The notes: generated by a model from the letters alone, not told the origin. A DNA stretch of 64,000 nt from Dyadobacter luticola (GCF_005860805.1 NZ_VCEJ01000004.1:434001-498000); one strand, 5' to 3'; numbered from the stretch's first letter, positions 45,872-54,969 are shown. Numbers and translations are program-made.

Positions 45872-46754
45872 AATAATTAGCTAAAATTAAAAGTGGATCA
45901 GGCTTCGATTTAAATGATATTTCTCGGATACCGGCTTGGTCGCTAAAGACAATTTCAGGAAATCTCTGGGCTATACTTTCGAGCTTTGTATAAAGACTCG
46001 TTGCATTCAATGCAAATACACTTCCCACTTGGTTAGGTTCCGTAAGTAAAGTGTTAAAGTTTACAGATTTATTAAAACCTCCGGTTGTCATCATTCCATA
46101 CAATACTATTTCATCCGGTAAATTACGTCTATCAGTATTCTCTATCACGAAAGTATCCTTGTCACGTGGAGATACATTCATTAGGTCCAATTCTGTTAGT
46201 AAACCGGAAAACCCTTCTTCTCTATCTTTGGACTGTGCAATCGATCGGTTATACATCTTTATAAAGACTCCAAAATCGTTCAATACCGTGCCGTCATTAA
46301 TTGTAATTTGAAGTATTTCTGCTTTCCGTTTTACGAATGTTAAAAAATTGTCTTTCGTAAACTCTATCTTATCCCTTCGTAGCTCGTTAAATATCAAGGC
46401 GTATGCCGATGCCTTTCCACTTGTAACAAGCTGAAAATGAAGGAGCCACAATGTCCCAACGTCTTCTAAATAAGGATCCCAACCATTGTCGCTCAACAGA
46501 AAATCTGCCAAGTCAGTAGTTTTATCATCTAAGGTCAACAGATTAAACGCTTTCATCCAATATCGGATAGCGTTAACCATGTTTTTTCCGACACCAAGCT
46601 CTACAACAGCATCTTCGTCGTTGAAAGACTTATTCATTTTTACATAATCAAATCCTTTCTTAAGCCATAAATTTCGGCATTGAAAAGACTCGTGCCCCGC
46701 AAAGGCCATTTTATTAACTTGCGACAAGGAACTAACATCCTTTCTTTCAGCCAC
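45861..46754 (-). CDS. DUF4007 protein (SspB-like)
   Basis: A protein of 297 aa carrying DUF4007 over most of its length: MAFAGHESFQCRNLWLKKGF at the start, then VVELGVGKNMVNAIRYWMKA and VGTLWLLHFQLVTSG. DUF4007 is the family of SspB, reported to be a nickase needed for single-stranded phosphorothioation in SspABCD. It is the first gene of the minus-strand operon sspB-sspC-sspD-DUF262-kinase. No separate promoter is assigned; 186 bp separate it from the recombinase gene upstream. Confidence 0.85.
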   Translation of the reverse strand: MAERKDVSSLSQVNKMAFAGHESFQCRNLWLKKGFDYVKMNKSFNDEDAVVELGVGKNMVNAIRYWMKAFNLLTLDDKTTDLADFLLSDNGWDPYLEDVGTLWLLHFQLVTSGKASAYALIFNELRRDKIEFTKDNFLTFVKRKAEILQITINDGTVLNDFGVFIKMYNRSIAQSKDREEGFSGLLTELDLMNVSPRDKDTFVIENTDRRNLPDEIVLYGMMTTGGFNKSVNFNTLLTEPNQVGSVFALNATSLYTKLESIAQRFPEIVFSDQAGIREISFKSKPDPLLILANYYEQ

Positions 46755-46940
46755 TTTCTACTTCTGTTAAATTATTAGTATTGTTGTTATTACGAAGATA
46801 ACATAACCGAATATGATTCAGCACATTTATTTAGATCAGCGCAGTCTCGTAATTGGAGTATAATCGCAGTGCGGATAATAACTATTTTATCATCAAATTT
46901 TCCGACGCATTGATTAATAAATTATCATTTGAACAACAAT

Positions 46941-47543
46941 CTATTCCCTTTTAACCCGAATCCAGCCCTCAATTTCTATCCCCTCATGCCGCAAATAGTT
47001 ATAAAGCGTTGTCTTGCTACCAATCTTTAACTGCTCACAAATTTGATTTGTAGTATATTTCTTACTTTGATATAAGGTTGCTGCTAAGCCTGCGAGCTCC
47101 TTCGATTTCTTTGTCAGCCCTTTTGGTCTGCCTCCCACCCTACCGCGAGCACGGGCAGCTTCCATTCCTGCCAAGGTACGTTCCATTAAGATCTCTCGTT
47201 CATTTTCCGCGAACACTGAACTGAGCATATACCAAAGGCGACCCATTTTGGTAGAAGTGTCAATACCCTCAGAAATACTCCGGAAGTCTACTCCCATTTC
47301 TTTCCATTCTACCATGAGCTTTATCAGCTCATAAGTTGTCCGGCCTAAGCGATCAATTCTCCAAACAACTATCACATCTCCTTTTCTAAGCTCCGAAATC
47401 ATCCTTATATATTCTGGCTTTTGCATTGAGGCTCCGGAAACCTTTTCATGATAAATTTTCTCGCAACCTGCTTTTTTAAGGGAGTCAAATTGTAGGTCTT
47501 GGTTCTGCTCAGTCTTTGAAACCCGTATGTATCCAATCACCAT
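46941..47543 (-). CDS. Serine recombinase (resolvase/invertase)
   Basis: A small serine recombinase of 200 aa. The catalytic Ser is in GYIRVSKTEQNQDLQ, further residues in VVWRIDRLGRTTYELI and AENEREILMERTLAGM (Arg cluster), and a C-terminal helix-turn-helix in KYTTNQICEQLKIGSKTTLY. It could resolve dimers or invert a segment. As a second recombinase inside the element, it may mark a nested insertion joining the PT module to the RhuM/mob half. No crossover site pair was found by eye. Confidence 0.9.
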   Translation of the reverse strand: MVIGYIRVSKTEQNQDLQFDSLKKAGCEKIYHEKVSGASMQKPEYIRMISELRKGDVIVVWRIDRLGRTTYELIKLMVEWKEMGVDFRSISEGIDTSTKMGRLWYMLSSVFAENEREILMERTLAGMEAARARGRVGGRPKGLTKKSKELAGLAATLYQSKKYTTNQICEQLKIGSKTTLYNYLRHEGIEIEGWIRVKRE

Positions 47544-47979
47544 TCAAATAGTACAATTTAACGTGGTAGTTCGCAATATACAGTAATTTGTTTTGGTGTA
47601 CCACTAATCTGTAATTTGAAAGTGGCGAAAACGGCACTTTTCAGAGCTAAAAGGGAAGAAAAATCGAAAGGTCACAGAGTACATAAAAGCCACCGTTTTC
47701 CTAAAGGTATAAAGCAGCTACTTTTTAGGAGTCCAAATTCTTTAAGGTAGTCGTATCCTTGATTCAAGTCGCGGCAAGCTGCTTTGGGTACCATGCTAAA
47801 AATCCACCTTTCCCGTAGCAAGCGTATGGTTCCTTAAAAAAGGTTTCCCGTGTCTGCCCTCTGTTGTTCTTGGCCATGGGTCGCTGCTGACTAAATCTCG
47901 GCGGTTAATAGTCACAACCCTTCTATACGCATGTTGGTCTTCCCACATTTATTGTACAGATTATTTTTAAATTCGTTTA
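47544..47979. other. Gene-free stretch between recombinase and RhuM-Fic genes
   Basis: 436 bp with no convincing gene. It should hold the divergent promoters of the two genes. A/T-rich tracts (GAAAACGGCACTTTTC-like local symmetry near 47625-47642) are visible, but I see no clear terminator, RNA or crossover site. Confidence 0.5.
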
Positions 47980-48942
47980 ATGGAGAATCAAATAGAAATA
48001 TATCAGAGCAATGACGGCCATACCCAAATAGACGTTATGTTCGGAAACGATACTGTGTGGCTTAATCGTAGTCAATTGGCTGAGCTTTTTGGCCGCGACG
48101 TTAAGACGATTGGTAAGCATGTAAACAATGTTTTTTTTGAAGGTGAATTAGAGAAGTTGGCAGTTGTCGCAAATATTGCGACAACTGCCGCGGATGGTAA
48201 AATATATCAAGTGGATCATTATAATCTTGACGTGATAATCTCAGTTGGTTATCGGGTTAAGTCACAGCAAGGAACACAATTCCGGCAGTGGGCAACACAG
48301 CGCTTGAAAGATTATCTGATCCAGGGTTATGCAATTAACGAGAAACGGCTGAATCAAAAGGAACAGGAGGTACAGGCTTTAAAGGATGGAATCCGGATAC
48401 TAAGCCGGGCAATTGAAACAAAGATGGGCGATGCAAATCAGAACTTGCTTGAACAATTCGCCAAAGGCCTCGAATTACTGGACGACTACGATCATGAAAA
48501 ATTGGATCTGAAAGGTATTACAACCCGCCAGGCGAAGTATCCGGAGCTATCAGATTACCAAAATATCATTGAGAGCATGAGAAGAGATTTCGACTCAGAA
48601 ATTTTTGGAAGGGAAAAAGATGATAGCTTTCAAAGCTCTGTGGCTCAAATCAGTAAAGGGTTTGGAGAGATTGACTTCTATCCCTCAATTGAAGAAAAAG
48701 CCGCCACACTACTCTATCTGATCATTAAGAACCATTCGTTTGTTGACGGGAATAAGCGAATTGCTGCTGCTTGTTTCCTGTTGTTCCTAGAAAATAATGA
48801 TCTATTAAAATCGGTGGCTGGTGTCCCACTTATAAGTAATGAAGCTCTTGCAAGTCTGACACTTTTCGCTGCCGCCAGCAAACCTGAGGAAATGGAAACG
48901 GTTAAAAAGTTGATTATTAGTGTACTTAACAGGAATCAGTAA
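47980..48942 (+). CDS. RhuM-family protein with C-terminal Fic/Doc domain
   Basis: A protein of 320 aa. The N-terminal RhuM (virulence protein) DNA-binding-like domain reads MFGNDTVWLNRSQLAELFGR to YNLDVIISVGYRVKSQQG. From about residue 190 a Fic/Doc domain follows with the motif NHSFVDGNKRIAAACF (HxFxDGNKR), suggesting AMP- or phosphate-transfer to a target protein. This RhuM-Fic pairing is common in Bacteroidota islands and acts as a toxin-like module. Its codons 61-71 or so lie in a perfect hairpin (48159-48189). Confidence 0.88.
   Translation: MENQIEIYQSNDGHTQIDVMFGNDTVWLNRSQLAELFGRDVKTIGKHVNNVFFEGELEKLAVVANIATTAADGKIYQVDHYNLDVIISVGYRVKSQQGTQFRQWATQRLKDYLIQGYAINEKRLNQKEQEVQALKDGIRILSRAIETKMGDANQNLLEQFAKGLELLDDYDHEKLDLKGITTRQAKYPELSDYQNIIESMRRDFDSEIFGREKDDSFQSSVAQISKGFGEIDFYPSIEEKAATLLYLIIKNHSFVDGNKRIAAACFLLFLENNDLLKSVAGVPLISNEALASLTLFAAASKPEEMETVKKLIISVLNRNQ
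48159..48189. repeat. Perfect inverted repeat inside the RhuM-Fic gene
   Basis: GGCAGTTGTCGCAA and TTGCGACAACTGCC are exact reverse complements with the loop ATA. It encodes AVVANIATTA, between the RhuM start domain and the conserved YNLD motif. Confidence 0.95.
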
Positions 48943-49032
48943 ATCTCCTTTTTTTTCCTGGAGATTTAAGAAACCAATAGGCTCTGGCAGCAACGCTGAT
49001 TAGGATAAGTAGTTTTTGCCCATATTACCAAC

Positions 49033-50184
49033 ATGATATTTTCACGTAAGGACTTATATGATTTGGTGTGGTCGGATTCTTTGACGGCCCTTTCGAAGAA
49101 ATATAATATTTCAGACAATGGCCTTCGAAAGGCCTGCATACGTATGAGTATTCCTCTACCTGACCAGGGACACTGGAATAAGGTAAAGGCAGGAAAGAAA
49201 GTGAAGGTTAAGGCGTTTCCCGAGAAAAGTGAAGGCGAGCAGCAGCTGCACCTTTCTCTCAGAGTAGAAGGAGAAAACGCAATTGAGGATGGGCTTTCTC
49301 CTCAGGTAGCCCTGCAAAGATCAATTGAAACGGACTCGGCCATTGATCTTGTAGTGAAAGATTCTTTAATAAACCCGGACCCGCTGGTTGTAAAGGCCAG
49401 ACAGGCTTTTGCGTCGAAAAAGGAATATATTGATCAGGATGGCGTTAGGTTGATTTATTCGGAGAATCTTCGCATAAGCGTGTCCGTAGGTCTTATTGAG
49501 CGTTCCCTGCTTATTATGGATACTTTCATCAAAGCAATGCGAACGAGAGGCCACGACTTTCTTCTCAAAGACGGTAATTATAAGGTTGTGATAGGCGGTG
49601 AAGCCATAGATATGACTTTAAAAGAAGCTCGCAACGTGGTGATCGGCACCGACCGGTGGCAAACCAGAACCTTTAAAGCGAATGGCACTTTAACCTTCCA
49701 GTTCGAACAGGGATACACCACCACCAGTTGTAAGGATGGTAAACTACAAAAGGTCGAGCAACAGCTATCAAAGCTTATTTCCAAACTGGAATTGATGGGT
49801 GAACACCTTAGAAAAGAGCACGAGGAATGGGAGAAGAGGCGCGCCAGAATGGCTGAGGAGGAAAGAATAAAAAACGAACGTGAGCAGAAAAAAAAACTGG
49901 AGATAAAATCCTTTCGGCAGCTTGCCAGGGATGCCAGCCGTTGGAAAGAGAGTCAGGTTCTCCGCGAGTACATTGATCAGAGGGAGCGTGACGCCCTGGC
50001 TGAGAATAACATGAGTGAAGAGATGACTGCCTGGCTTGATTGGGCCAGAAAGAAAGTAGACTGGTATGATCCGACTGTTGGATCGGACGATGAGCGGCTC
50101 GAGGGCATCGCACCAGAAACCATCATGATTCAAAACGATTCCGGCAGAAATACAAGTTCATGGTTCAATCAGGACAGCGATTAA
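49033..50184 (+). CDS. Hypothetical protein with N-terminal HTH-like segment
   Basis: A protein of 383 aa. The start, RKDLYDLVWSDSLTALSKKY then NISDNGLRKACIRMSIPLPD and GHWNKVKAGKK, matches a widespread uncharacterised family (ISDxGLxKACR, IPxPxxGxW) found on plasmids, phages and islands. A long charged coiled coil occupies about residues 235-310. The first segment looks like a helix-turn-helix and may bind DNA. The role is unknown. Confidence 0.7.
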   Translation: MIFSRKDLYDLVWSDSLTALSKKYNISDNGLRKACIRMSIPLPDQGHWNKVKAGKKVKVKAFPEKSEGEQQLHLSLRVEGENAIEDGLSPQVALQRSIETDSAIDLVVKDSLINPDPLVVKARQAFASKKEYIDQDGVRLIYSENLRISVSVGLIERSLLIMDTFIKAMRTRGHDFLLKDGNYKVVIGGEAIDMTLKEARNVVIGTDRWQTRTFKANGTLTFQFEQGYTTTSCKDGKLQKVEQQLSKLISKLELMGEHLRKEHEEWEKRRARMAEEERIKNEREQKKKLEIKSFRQLARDASRWKESQVLREYIDQRERDALAENNMSEEMTAWLDWARKKVDWYDPTVGSDDERLEGIAPETIMIQNDSGRNTSSWFNQDSD

Positions 50185-50795
50185 CATCAACCAGAAAGGG
50201 GGTGGCCACTTAGACCTTAGTATATGAAGTGATTTATCACCGTACTCCTCGACTGACAATCATTAACATCGTCTTTATCAAATTTTCCAGCAAAATCAGA
50301 ATTATAAAAAAAAGATTGCGAAATAATAAAACTGTCTGGCCATGGATAAGAAAGCGTTTTACCAAACCTATAGAAAAGTTCTAGAAAGGTTACCCGCATG
50401 ACTATTCAAGTAATTTAAAATGGCAGTCTCACACAAACTCAAACATTTTCAAAAATTCTCGAACAAACACAAACATTCTCGAAGTTTTTCGACCATTCTC
50501 GAACAAACACAACTTTTTTCGAACAGACAAACGTCAGCCTAAAACGCTTTCGATCCTAAGGCAAATTTACACAGGATAGGTAAATCCCATTTCAATAAAC
50601 TAGATTCACAAATCGGCTCAGCACACGGTTTCAGATACTTTGAAATCCAAATGAGCCGCCTGCTTTGCGCGTCTGGCCAGATGTACGATTGTAATACAAT
50701 CGCCGGTTGCTGCGCACCCGATCTGGCCTTCCCCTCCAAAGTCGGTCCAGGTTTGTGAAGGAGTTTTTAATGTTTGAAGTGTAGATAGGATCGTG
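50185..50795. promoter_or_regulatory. Candidate oriT / control region upstream of the mob genes
   Basis: A 611-bp gene-free stretch. ATTCTCGAACAAACACAA occurs at 50455-50472 and 50495-50512 (40 bp apart), with further TTCTCGAA and TTTTTCGAAC variants between and after. A 17-nt palindrome, CGATTGTA-A-TACAATCG, lies at 50686-50702, about 94 bp before mobC. Iterons plus a palindrome just upstream of mobC are where MobP-type elements carry oriT. No nic site is identified. Confidence 0.45.
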
Positions 50796-51185
50796 ATGAA
50801 AGAAGAAAAATCGAACAAGACAAGGCATGTAATCTTCCGGTTAACACCCAAAGAATACGCCAATCTGGAAGCCAAGCGCAGCCGCACCACCTGCCGAAAA
50901 TTAAGTGAATTTTTAAGGCTCTTGATCTTAAACCGACCGGTGACTGTGATCGAAAGGAACGGTTCGCAAGATCAGATGATCAGTGAACTGTCAGAACTGC
51001 GGGAAGAGCTTAACCGGCTTGGTAACAATTTCAACCAAGCAACCAAACGCCTCAATGCGGTCAACCAAATTTCAGAATTCAGAAACTGGATTGCCAGCTA
51101 CGAAGCTGAAAAGACATTCCTGTTTTCAATCCTGGACAAGATCAAATCGCAAACTGATAAATTGGCAGATCGATGGTTGCAGTGA
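50796..51185 (+). CDS. mobC: MobC-like relaxosome accessory protein
   Basis: A protein of 129 aa from ATG 50796 (a GTG directly before it gives one more residue). The N-terminal half, HVIFRLTPKEYANLEAKRSR to LSEFLRLLILNR, is a ribbon-helix-helix DNA-binding domain; ELSELREELNRLGNNFNQAT is the typical MobC helix with LNRLGNNFNQ. It should bind oriT and recruit the relaxase. It overlaps the relaxase gene by 13 bp. Confidence 0.85.
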   Translation: MKEEKSNKTRHVIFRLTPKEYANLEAKRSRTTCRKLSEFLRLLILNRPVTVIERNGSQDQMISELSELREELNRLGNNFNQATKRLNAVNQISEFRNWIASYEAEKTFLFSILDKIKSQTDKLADRWLQ

Positions 51186-52447
51186 TCCACACCAGCAGTC
51201 GGCTCCGGGCTGTGCTGCTATACAATGAGAACAAACTGGAACAGGGACATGCAGAATGCATTTCGGCGATCAACTATCCAAAGGATGCGGATGCGATGAC
51301 GTTTGATCAAAAGCTAAACCGAATTCAGCGGCAGTTGGCTTTGAACAAAAGGACAAAGGTCAATACGGTTCACGTGTCCTTAAACTTTGATCCATCGGAA
51401 AAGCTGAGTAAAGAACAGCTCGCGGAGATTTCAAAAGCCTATTTAAAAGGTATTGGATTTGAGAAACAACCCGCCCTCGTATACGAGCACCGAGATGCCG
51501 GTCACCCGCATGTGCATATTGTGACGACCAACATCAAAGCTGATGGCAGCCGGATCTCATTGCACAACCTGGGCAAAAATCAATCGGAGAAAACCAGGAA
51601 GGAGATTGAGATCGATTTTGGTTTGGTGAAGGCACAAGATCGAACAGCGCAGGAGTTTAATTTGAAGCCAGTCAGCATCAAAGCAGAGTATGGAAAGTCA
51701 GAAACCAAGAAGGCTATTGCCAATGTGCTCGAAAAGGTTCTGAACGATTACAAGTTCACCACGATGGGTGAATTGAATGCAGCGCTCAACCATTATAATG
51801 TTGCTGCAGACATTGGCTCTGAGGGATCGAGGATCAGAAAGAACAATGGCATTTTATACCGCGTGCTGGATAAAGATGGCAACCGGGTTGGGGTGCCCAT
51901 CAAAGCAAGCGACTTTCATTTCAAACCAACACATAGAAGGCTGAAAGTGCGTTTTCTGTACAATGAGATGAATCCGAACCGTACAAAGGATTCGTTACGT
52001 GTTAAGAATAGTATAGATTTTACTTTGTATGGCAAACAAAACGTTTCATTGCCCAGACTAATCAATATTCTTCAAAAAGACGGGATCGATACGGTGATCC
52101 GAAGAAATGAAGAAGGCAAGCTGTACGGGATCACATATTTAGACCACCGTACTAAATGTGTTTTCAATGGAAGTGCATTGGGCAAGCAATATAGCGCGAA
52201 GGGAATCGCCGAGCGATGTGTCGAGGATCCTTTTTCTCTTCATCAGCGAAAGTCTCAAAGGATCGGAATGGCTGTTGGTCAGCCTGCCAGTGCAGGTAAT
52301 GTTTACTATGCAGGAAATGATAGTTCATTGGAGATTGATAAGTCTTTTGATTCTTTGTTGTCTCCTATCAAGGATGGCGAGTATATACCGAATCCGTTAA
52401 AGAAGCCAAAACGGAAAAAGCAGAAAGGGTTTTCGATGGGATTTTAA
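51173..52447 (+). CDS. MobP-type relaxase (mobilization nuclease)
   Basis: A protein of 424 aa. The relaxase domain shows the histidine triad in VYEHRDAGHPHVHIVTTN (H-x-H) and NTVHVSLNFDPSEKL; an N-terminal Tyr (LLYNEN, about residue 17) is a candidate nicking residue. It would nick oriT and lead the strand in conjugative transfer. No coupling protein or type IV secretion genes are in the element, so transfer depends on a helper. A large inverted repeat follows the gene. Confidence 0.88.
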   Translation: MVAVIHTSSRLRAVLLYNENKLEQGHAECISAINYPKDADAMTFDQKLNRIQRQLALNKRTKVNTVHVSLNFDPSEKLSKEQLAEISKAYLKGIGFEKQPALVYEHRDAGHPHVHIVTTNIKADGSRISLHNLGKNQSEKTRKEIEIDFGLVKAQDRTAQEFNLKPVSIKAEYGKSETKKAIANVLEKVLNDYKFTTMGELNAALNHYNVAADIGSEGSRIRKNNGILYRVLDKDGNRVGVPIKASDFHFKPTHRRLKVRFLYNEMNPNRTKDSLRVKNSIDFTLYGKQNVSLPRLINILQKDGIDTVIRRNEEGKLYGITYLDHRTKCVFNGSALGKQYSAKGIAERCVEDPFSLHQRKSQRIGMAVGQPASAGNVYYAGNDSSLEIDKSFDSLLSPIKDGEYIPNPLKKPKRKKQKGFSMGF

Positions 52448-52470
52448 CTTATTGCATATTTACGCTCGCA

Positions 52471-52631
52471 CCTCAGCGCAACGAAAGGTACAAAGCAAAA
52501 AGTGACGACTGCAAATCCATGCGGCTATTTACCGCGGCTATCGCCGCTCCTTAAACCGCGGCATGGATTTGCAGTCAAGGGGTGAACCCCGTCACTTTTT
52601 GCTTTGTGTGAGAATGGCGATTGCGCTGAGG
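52471..52631. repeat. Large nested inverted repeat after the relaxase
   Basis: Outer arms CCTCAGCGCAA (52471-52481) and TTGCGCTGAGG (52621-52631); middle arms CAAAGCAAAAAGTGAC (52491-52506) and GTCACTTTTTGCTTTG (52591-52606); inner arms GACTGCAAATCCATGC (52507-52522) and GCATGGATTTGCAGTC (52561-52576). The right side has an extra GGGG-TGAA-CCCC hairpin at 52579-52590, and the loop has two ACCGCGG copies. All arms are exact. It could be a termination structure, a transfer or replication origin, or a transposon-like unit. Confidence 0.9.
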
Positions 52632-52752
52632 TGAAAAAATAATAGTTTTAAATCAGGCGACAATCTGAAACAACTAAGGCACTCTTTCCTTTCCCTGGCT
52701 ACGCCCCGGTGACGGTTTGTTTCACAGCTATTTTCCTGAGCTACAACAAAAA

Positions 52753-52773
52753 AGGACTGTCGCCAACAGTCCT
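52753..52773 (-). terminator. Terminator of the decayed gene copy
   Basis: AGGACTGT and ACAGTCCT flank CGCCA, with a T-run on the minus strand. The same hairpin, one loop base different, follows the intact paralogue at 59567-59587. Confidence 0.75.
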
Positions 52774-52779
52774 CCATAT

Positions 52780-52918
52780 CTACGCTTTTGCAACCATTTT
52801 TTCGAGGCCTTCTCAAAGTACTTTCAGGTCGAAAAGAGCTGACCTTTCTCTCTGACCAAATGGGATATCCGAGTAAAAAAGTGCCAGATCGTGGATCATT
52901 TTGAGCGATGAAGCGTCG
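52780..52918 (-). pseudogene. Decayed copy of the small-protein gene at 59595
   Basis: The minus-strand frame reads LKMIHDLALFYSDIPF, then SALFDLKVL, stop, EGLEKMVAKA. The intact paralogue has LKMIHDLALYHSDIPF, SALFDVKLLW, EGLEQMGAKA. The Trp codon TGG has become TGA (52813-52815), and upstream of residue S the similarity is lost, so only the last third survives with its terminator. The open frames over this area on the minus strand are artefacts. Confidence 0.8.
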
Positions 52919-53173
52919 GAACGATACGTGATTTTTTGCTTCGTAATCTTCCTGTATAATCAGGCAGCATTTTGTAGGTGCAGGTCCGAACCATCTTATA
53001 TCACCTTGAGCGTCTGGCCTAACATCGTTTTAAACTGATGTTATAACCAAAACGAAGAAACTCTATTTGTGAGTATTGTTTGGCTCATAGGGCAAACAAT
53101 TCGACATTTGAGAAGTCAAATATTCAATATAAATTTAGCTCACAACCATATCATTACCTCTATACCATATTCT

Positions 53174-54010
53174 ATGAATTACATATCTGAATTGCTTACC
53201 GTCGGGGAATTAATTATAGTAATACTTGTCAGTGCCTCGCTATATATTCTTTTGCAAAAAAGATCCACGAAGAAGAAAAGAAAGAAATACGATCCGAGCA
53301 AATACGATTACTACGACGATGAAAAGGGTGAGGTTTCTGTCAGACGTACTGTTAAGGAGGAAATGCTTGCTAAGGAAAATGCGCGGCTATACGAATTGCT
53401 GATGGGGAACCTAAATATCTATGCGAAGCACCAAGGTGTATTCAACCTTGATAATCGTCAAATTGCGGTGCAGACGATTTACATCTCATATGATAAACTA
53501 AATATGGAAGGTCTGTCGAGATTTTTGCTTGCATATGATTACATCTTTAAGTCAGTGTATCAGCTAGCGGTTGAACACCAGGCGAGATTACCTATTGCGT
53601 TTGATGAATATCCGGAAGACGCCATTCTTGAAATATTGTCCGCACATACCGGTAATTCCATTATAATCAAGGTAAAAACCGGTTGGATGCCGGAAATAGC
53701 TCTGCAAAATGGAAACTTTGAAGTCTCTTTACCGAAGGGTGCAATAGTATTGATTTTCGTTGGTATTTTGATTAAAGGAGCTATCACATGGGGACTGGAA
53801 AATTATAAATCCATACAGGAAATTGAGGCCAATTCTCTCGAGAATGAGAAGTTAAGAATCGAACTGAACGAGTTGCGAGCTAAATACGAGAAAGAACTGG
53901 CAATGGGAAGGGCTGAACATATTAAGGACACCCTATCGGAAATAAAATTATTCGAAAAAAGTAAAGATATTCGATCAGTTCAATTCTTTCCTCCATTACC
54001 GATGAAATAA
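53174..54010 (+). CDS. Membrane-anchored coiled-coil protein, unknown
   Basis: A protein of 278 aa from ATG 53174 (a GTG at 53069 gives 35 more residues, which look like non-coding sequence). One N-terminal membrane helix (TVGELIIVILVSASLYILL) is followed by a basic stretch (KRSTKKKRKKYD), a globular domain, a second hydrophobic segment (GAIVLIFVGILIKGAITWGL) and a coiled coil (NSLENEKLRIELNELRAKYE). No family is recognised. It is 75 bp upstream of the DUF6602 gene on the same strand and may work with it. Confidence 0.65.
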   Translation: MNYISELLTVGELIIVILVSASLYILLQKRSTKKKRKKYDPSKYDYYDDEKGEVSVRRTVKEEMLAKENARLYELLMGNLNIYAKHQGVFNLDNRQIAVQTIYISYDKLNMEGLSRFLLAYDYIFKSVYQLAVEHQARLPIAFDEYPEDAILEILSAHTGNSIIIKVKTGWMPEIALQNGNFEVSLPKGAIVLIFVGILIKGAITWGLENYKSIQEIEANSLENEKLRIELNELRAKYEKELAMGRAEHIKDTLSEIKLFEKSKDIRSVQFFPPLPMK

Positions 54011-54084
54011 GCGATAGACAAATATTTGTCGAAGCGGTATTACATTTTGTCATAGTAACATACTCAAATCACTACTTGTTTGCT

Positions 54085-54969
54085 ATGGAGAAGAAACATC
54101 TTTATGGGGACTATGTCCGAAATCTTCACCAAAGCGTCGTTAGGCGGTTGGAGATAATTGAATCAGAATACAACTTTGAAAAGGGAGCAGAATTTGAGAT
54201 TGCGATTTGTGAAATTTTGCGATCATTTTTGCCTCAAAAATATGGCATCTGTCGAGGATTTGTCATTGACAGAGATGGCAAAACAGCTGGTGATGATATC
54301 ATTATCTTTGATCAGGATAGATTTCCAACGATTCGAAGTATATCTAAGGGAAGCTATGAATTAAAAGAAAAGATTCCAATCGAAGCGGTCTATGCTTACA
54401 TTGAAGCAAAAAACACGCTAAAAATTACTCAAAATCCAAAAACTTGTGTATTGACAAAAGGCATTACTCAGTGTATCAACTTCAAGAAGATTTGTAATAG
54501 GCGACACCCGGTTGTACACCATGAACTTGATCCTTACGTCAAACAGGGAGGTGTTATTTCAACCTTCCCGGACTATCTGCCAAAAAGGAGAAACCCGGCT
54601 TTTGCTGTGCTTATTGGAAGGAACGTTCAAATTGGAAATAAAAAAGAATTGTCAACGCAAGAAATACATGAGGCGCTTAAAAATTTCGAAATGGATGATA
54701 ATGAAAACAATCCGGATTTGATCATTGCGGGTTCTCATAATTTTTGCACTCCACATTTTTATAGCGGAGCAGACCAGGTCAGAAGTTTATTTTACCTAGA
54801 TCATCACCACGAGAGAGGATACTGGGCGGGTCAGCAAAATGACCTCACCTATGGTATTTTTCTATCCCAACTTGCGTTTGTGGTAGATTGGATCAGGTTA
54901 GGACGAATGCCATGGATTGACATCATAACCGAGGCTACTTTCAAGGAATACAGACCACTAGGTTATTGA
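54085..54969 (+). CDS. DUF6602 protein, PD-(D/E)XK-like
   Basis: A protein of 294 aa from ATG 54085 (a TTG start 9 bp upstream is possible). LRSFLPQKYGICRGFVIDRD, GDDIIIFDQDRF and IPIEAVYAYIEAKNTL show the order Asp...ExK expected of PD-(D/E)XK-type nucleases, as in DUF6602. Such proteins sit in defence islands and on plasmids; activity is not established. It may be a two-gene unit with the membrane coiled-coil gene upstream. Confidence 0.75.
   Translation: MEKKHLYGDYVRNLHQSVVRRLEIIESEYNFEKGAEFEIAICEILRSFLPQKYGICRGFVIDRDGKTAGDDIIIFDQDRFPTIRSISKGSYELKEKIPIEAVYAYIEAKNTLKITQNPKTCVLTKGITQCINFKKICNRRHPVVHHELDPYVKQGGVISTFPDYLPKRRNPAFAVLIGRNVQIGNKKELSTQEIHEALKNFEMDDNENNPDLIIAGSHNFCTPHFYSGADQVRSLFYLDHHHERGYWAGQQNDLTYGIFLSQLAFVVDWIRLGRMPWIDIITEATFKEYRPLGY

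Noticed and set aside
33127-46754. Classical DndABCDE locus
   Set aside because: DndB and DndE signatures are absent and DUF4007 plus the large ATPase are present, which points to the Ssp type; only the DndC- and DndD-like proteins recall Dnd.
52592-52816. 74-aa ORF over the decayed gene area
   Set aside because: It is in a different frame from the recognisable gene remnant and overlaps the large inverted repeat and terminator.
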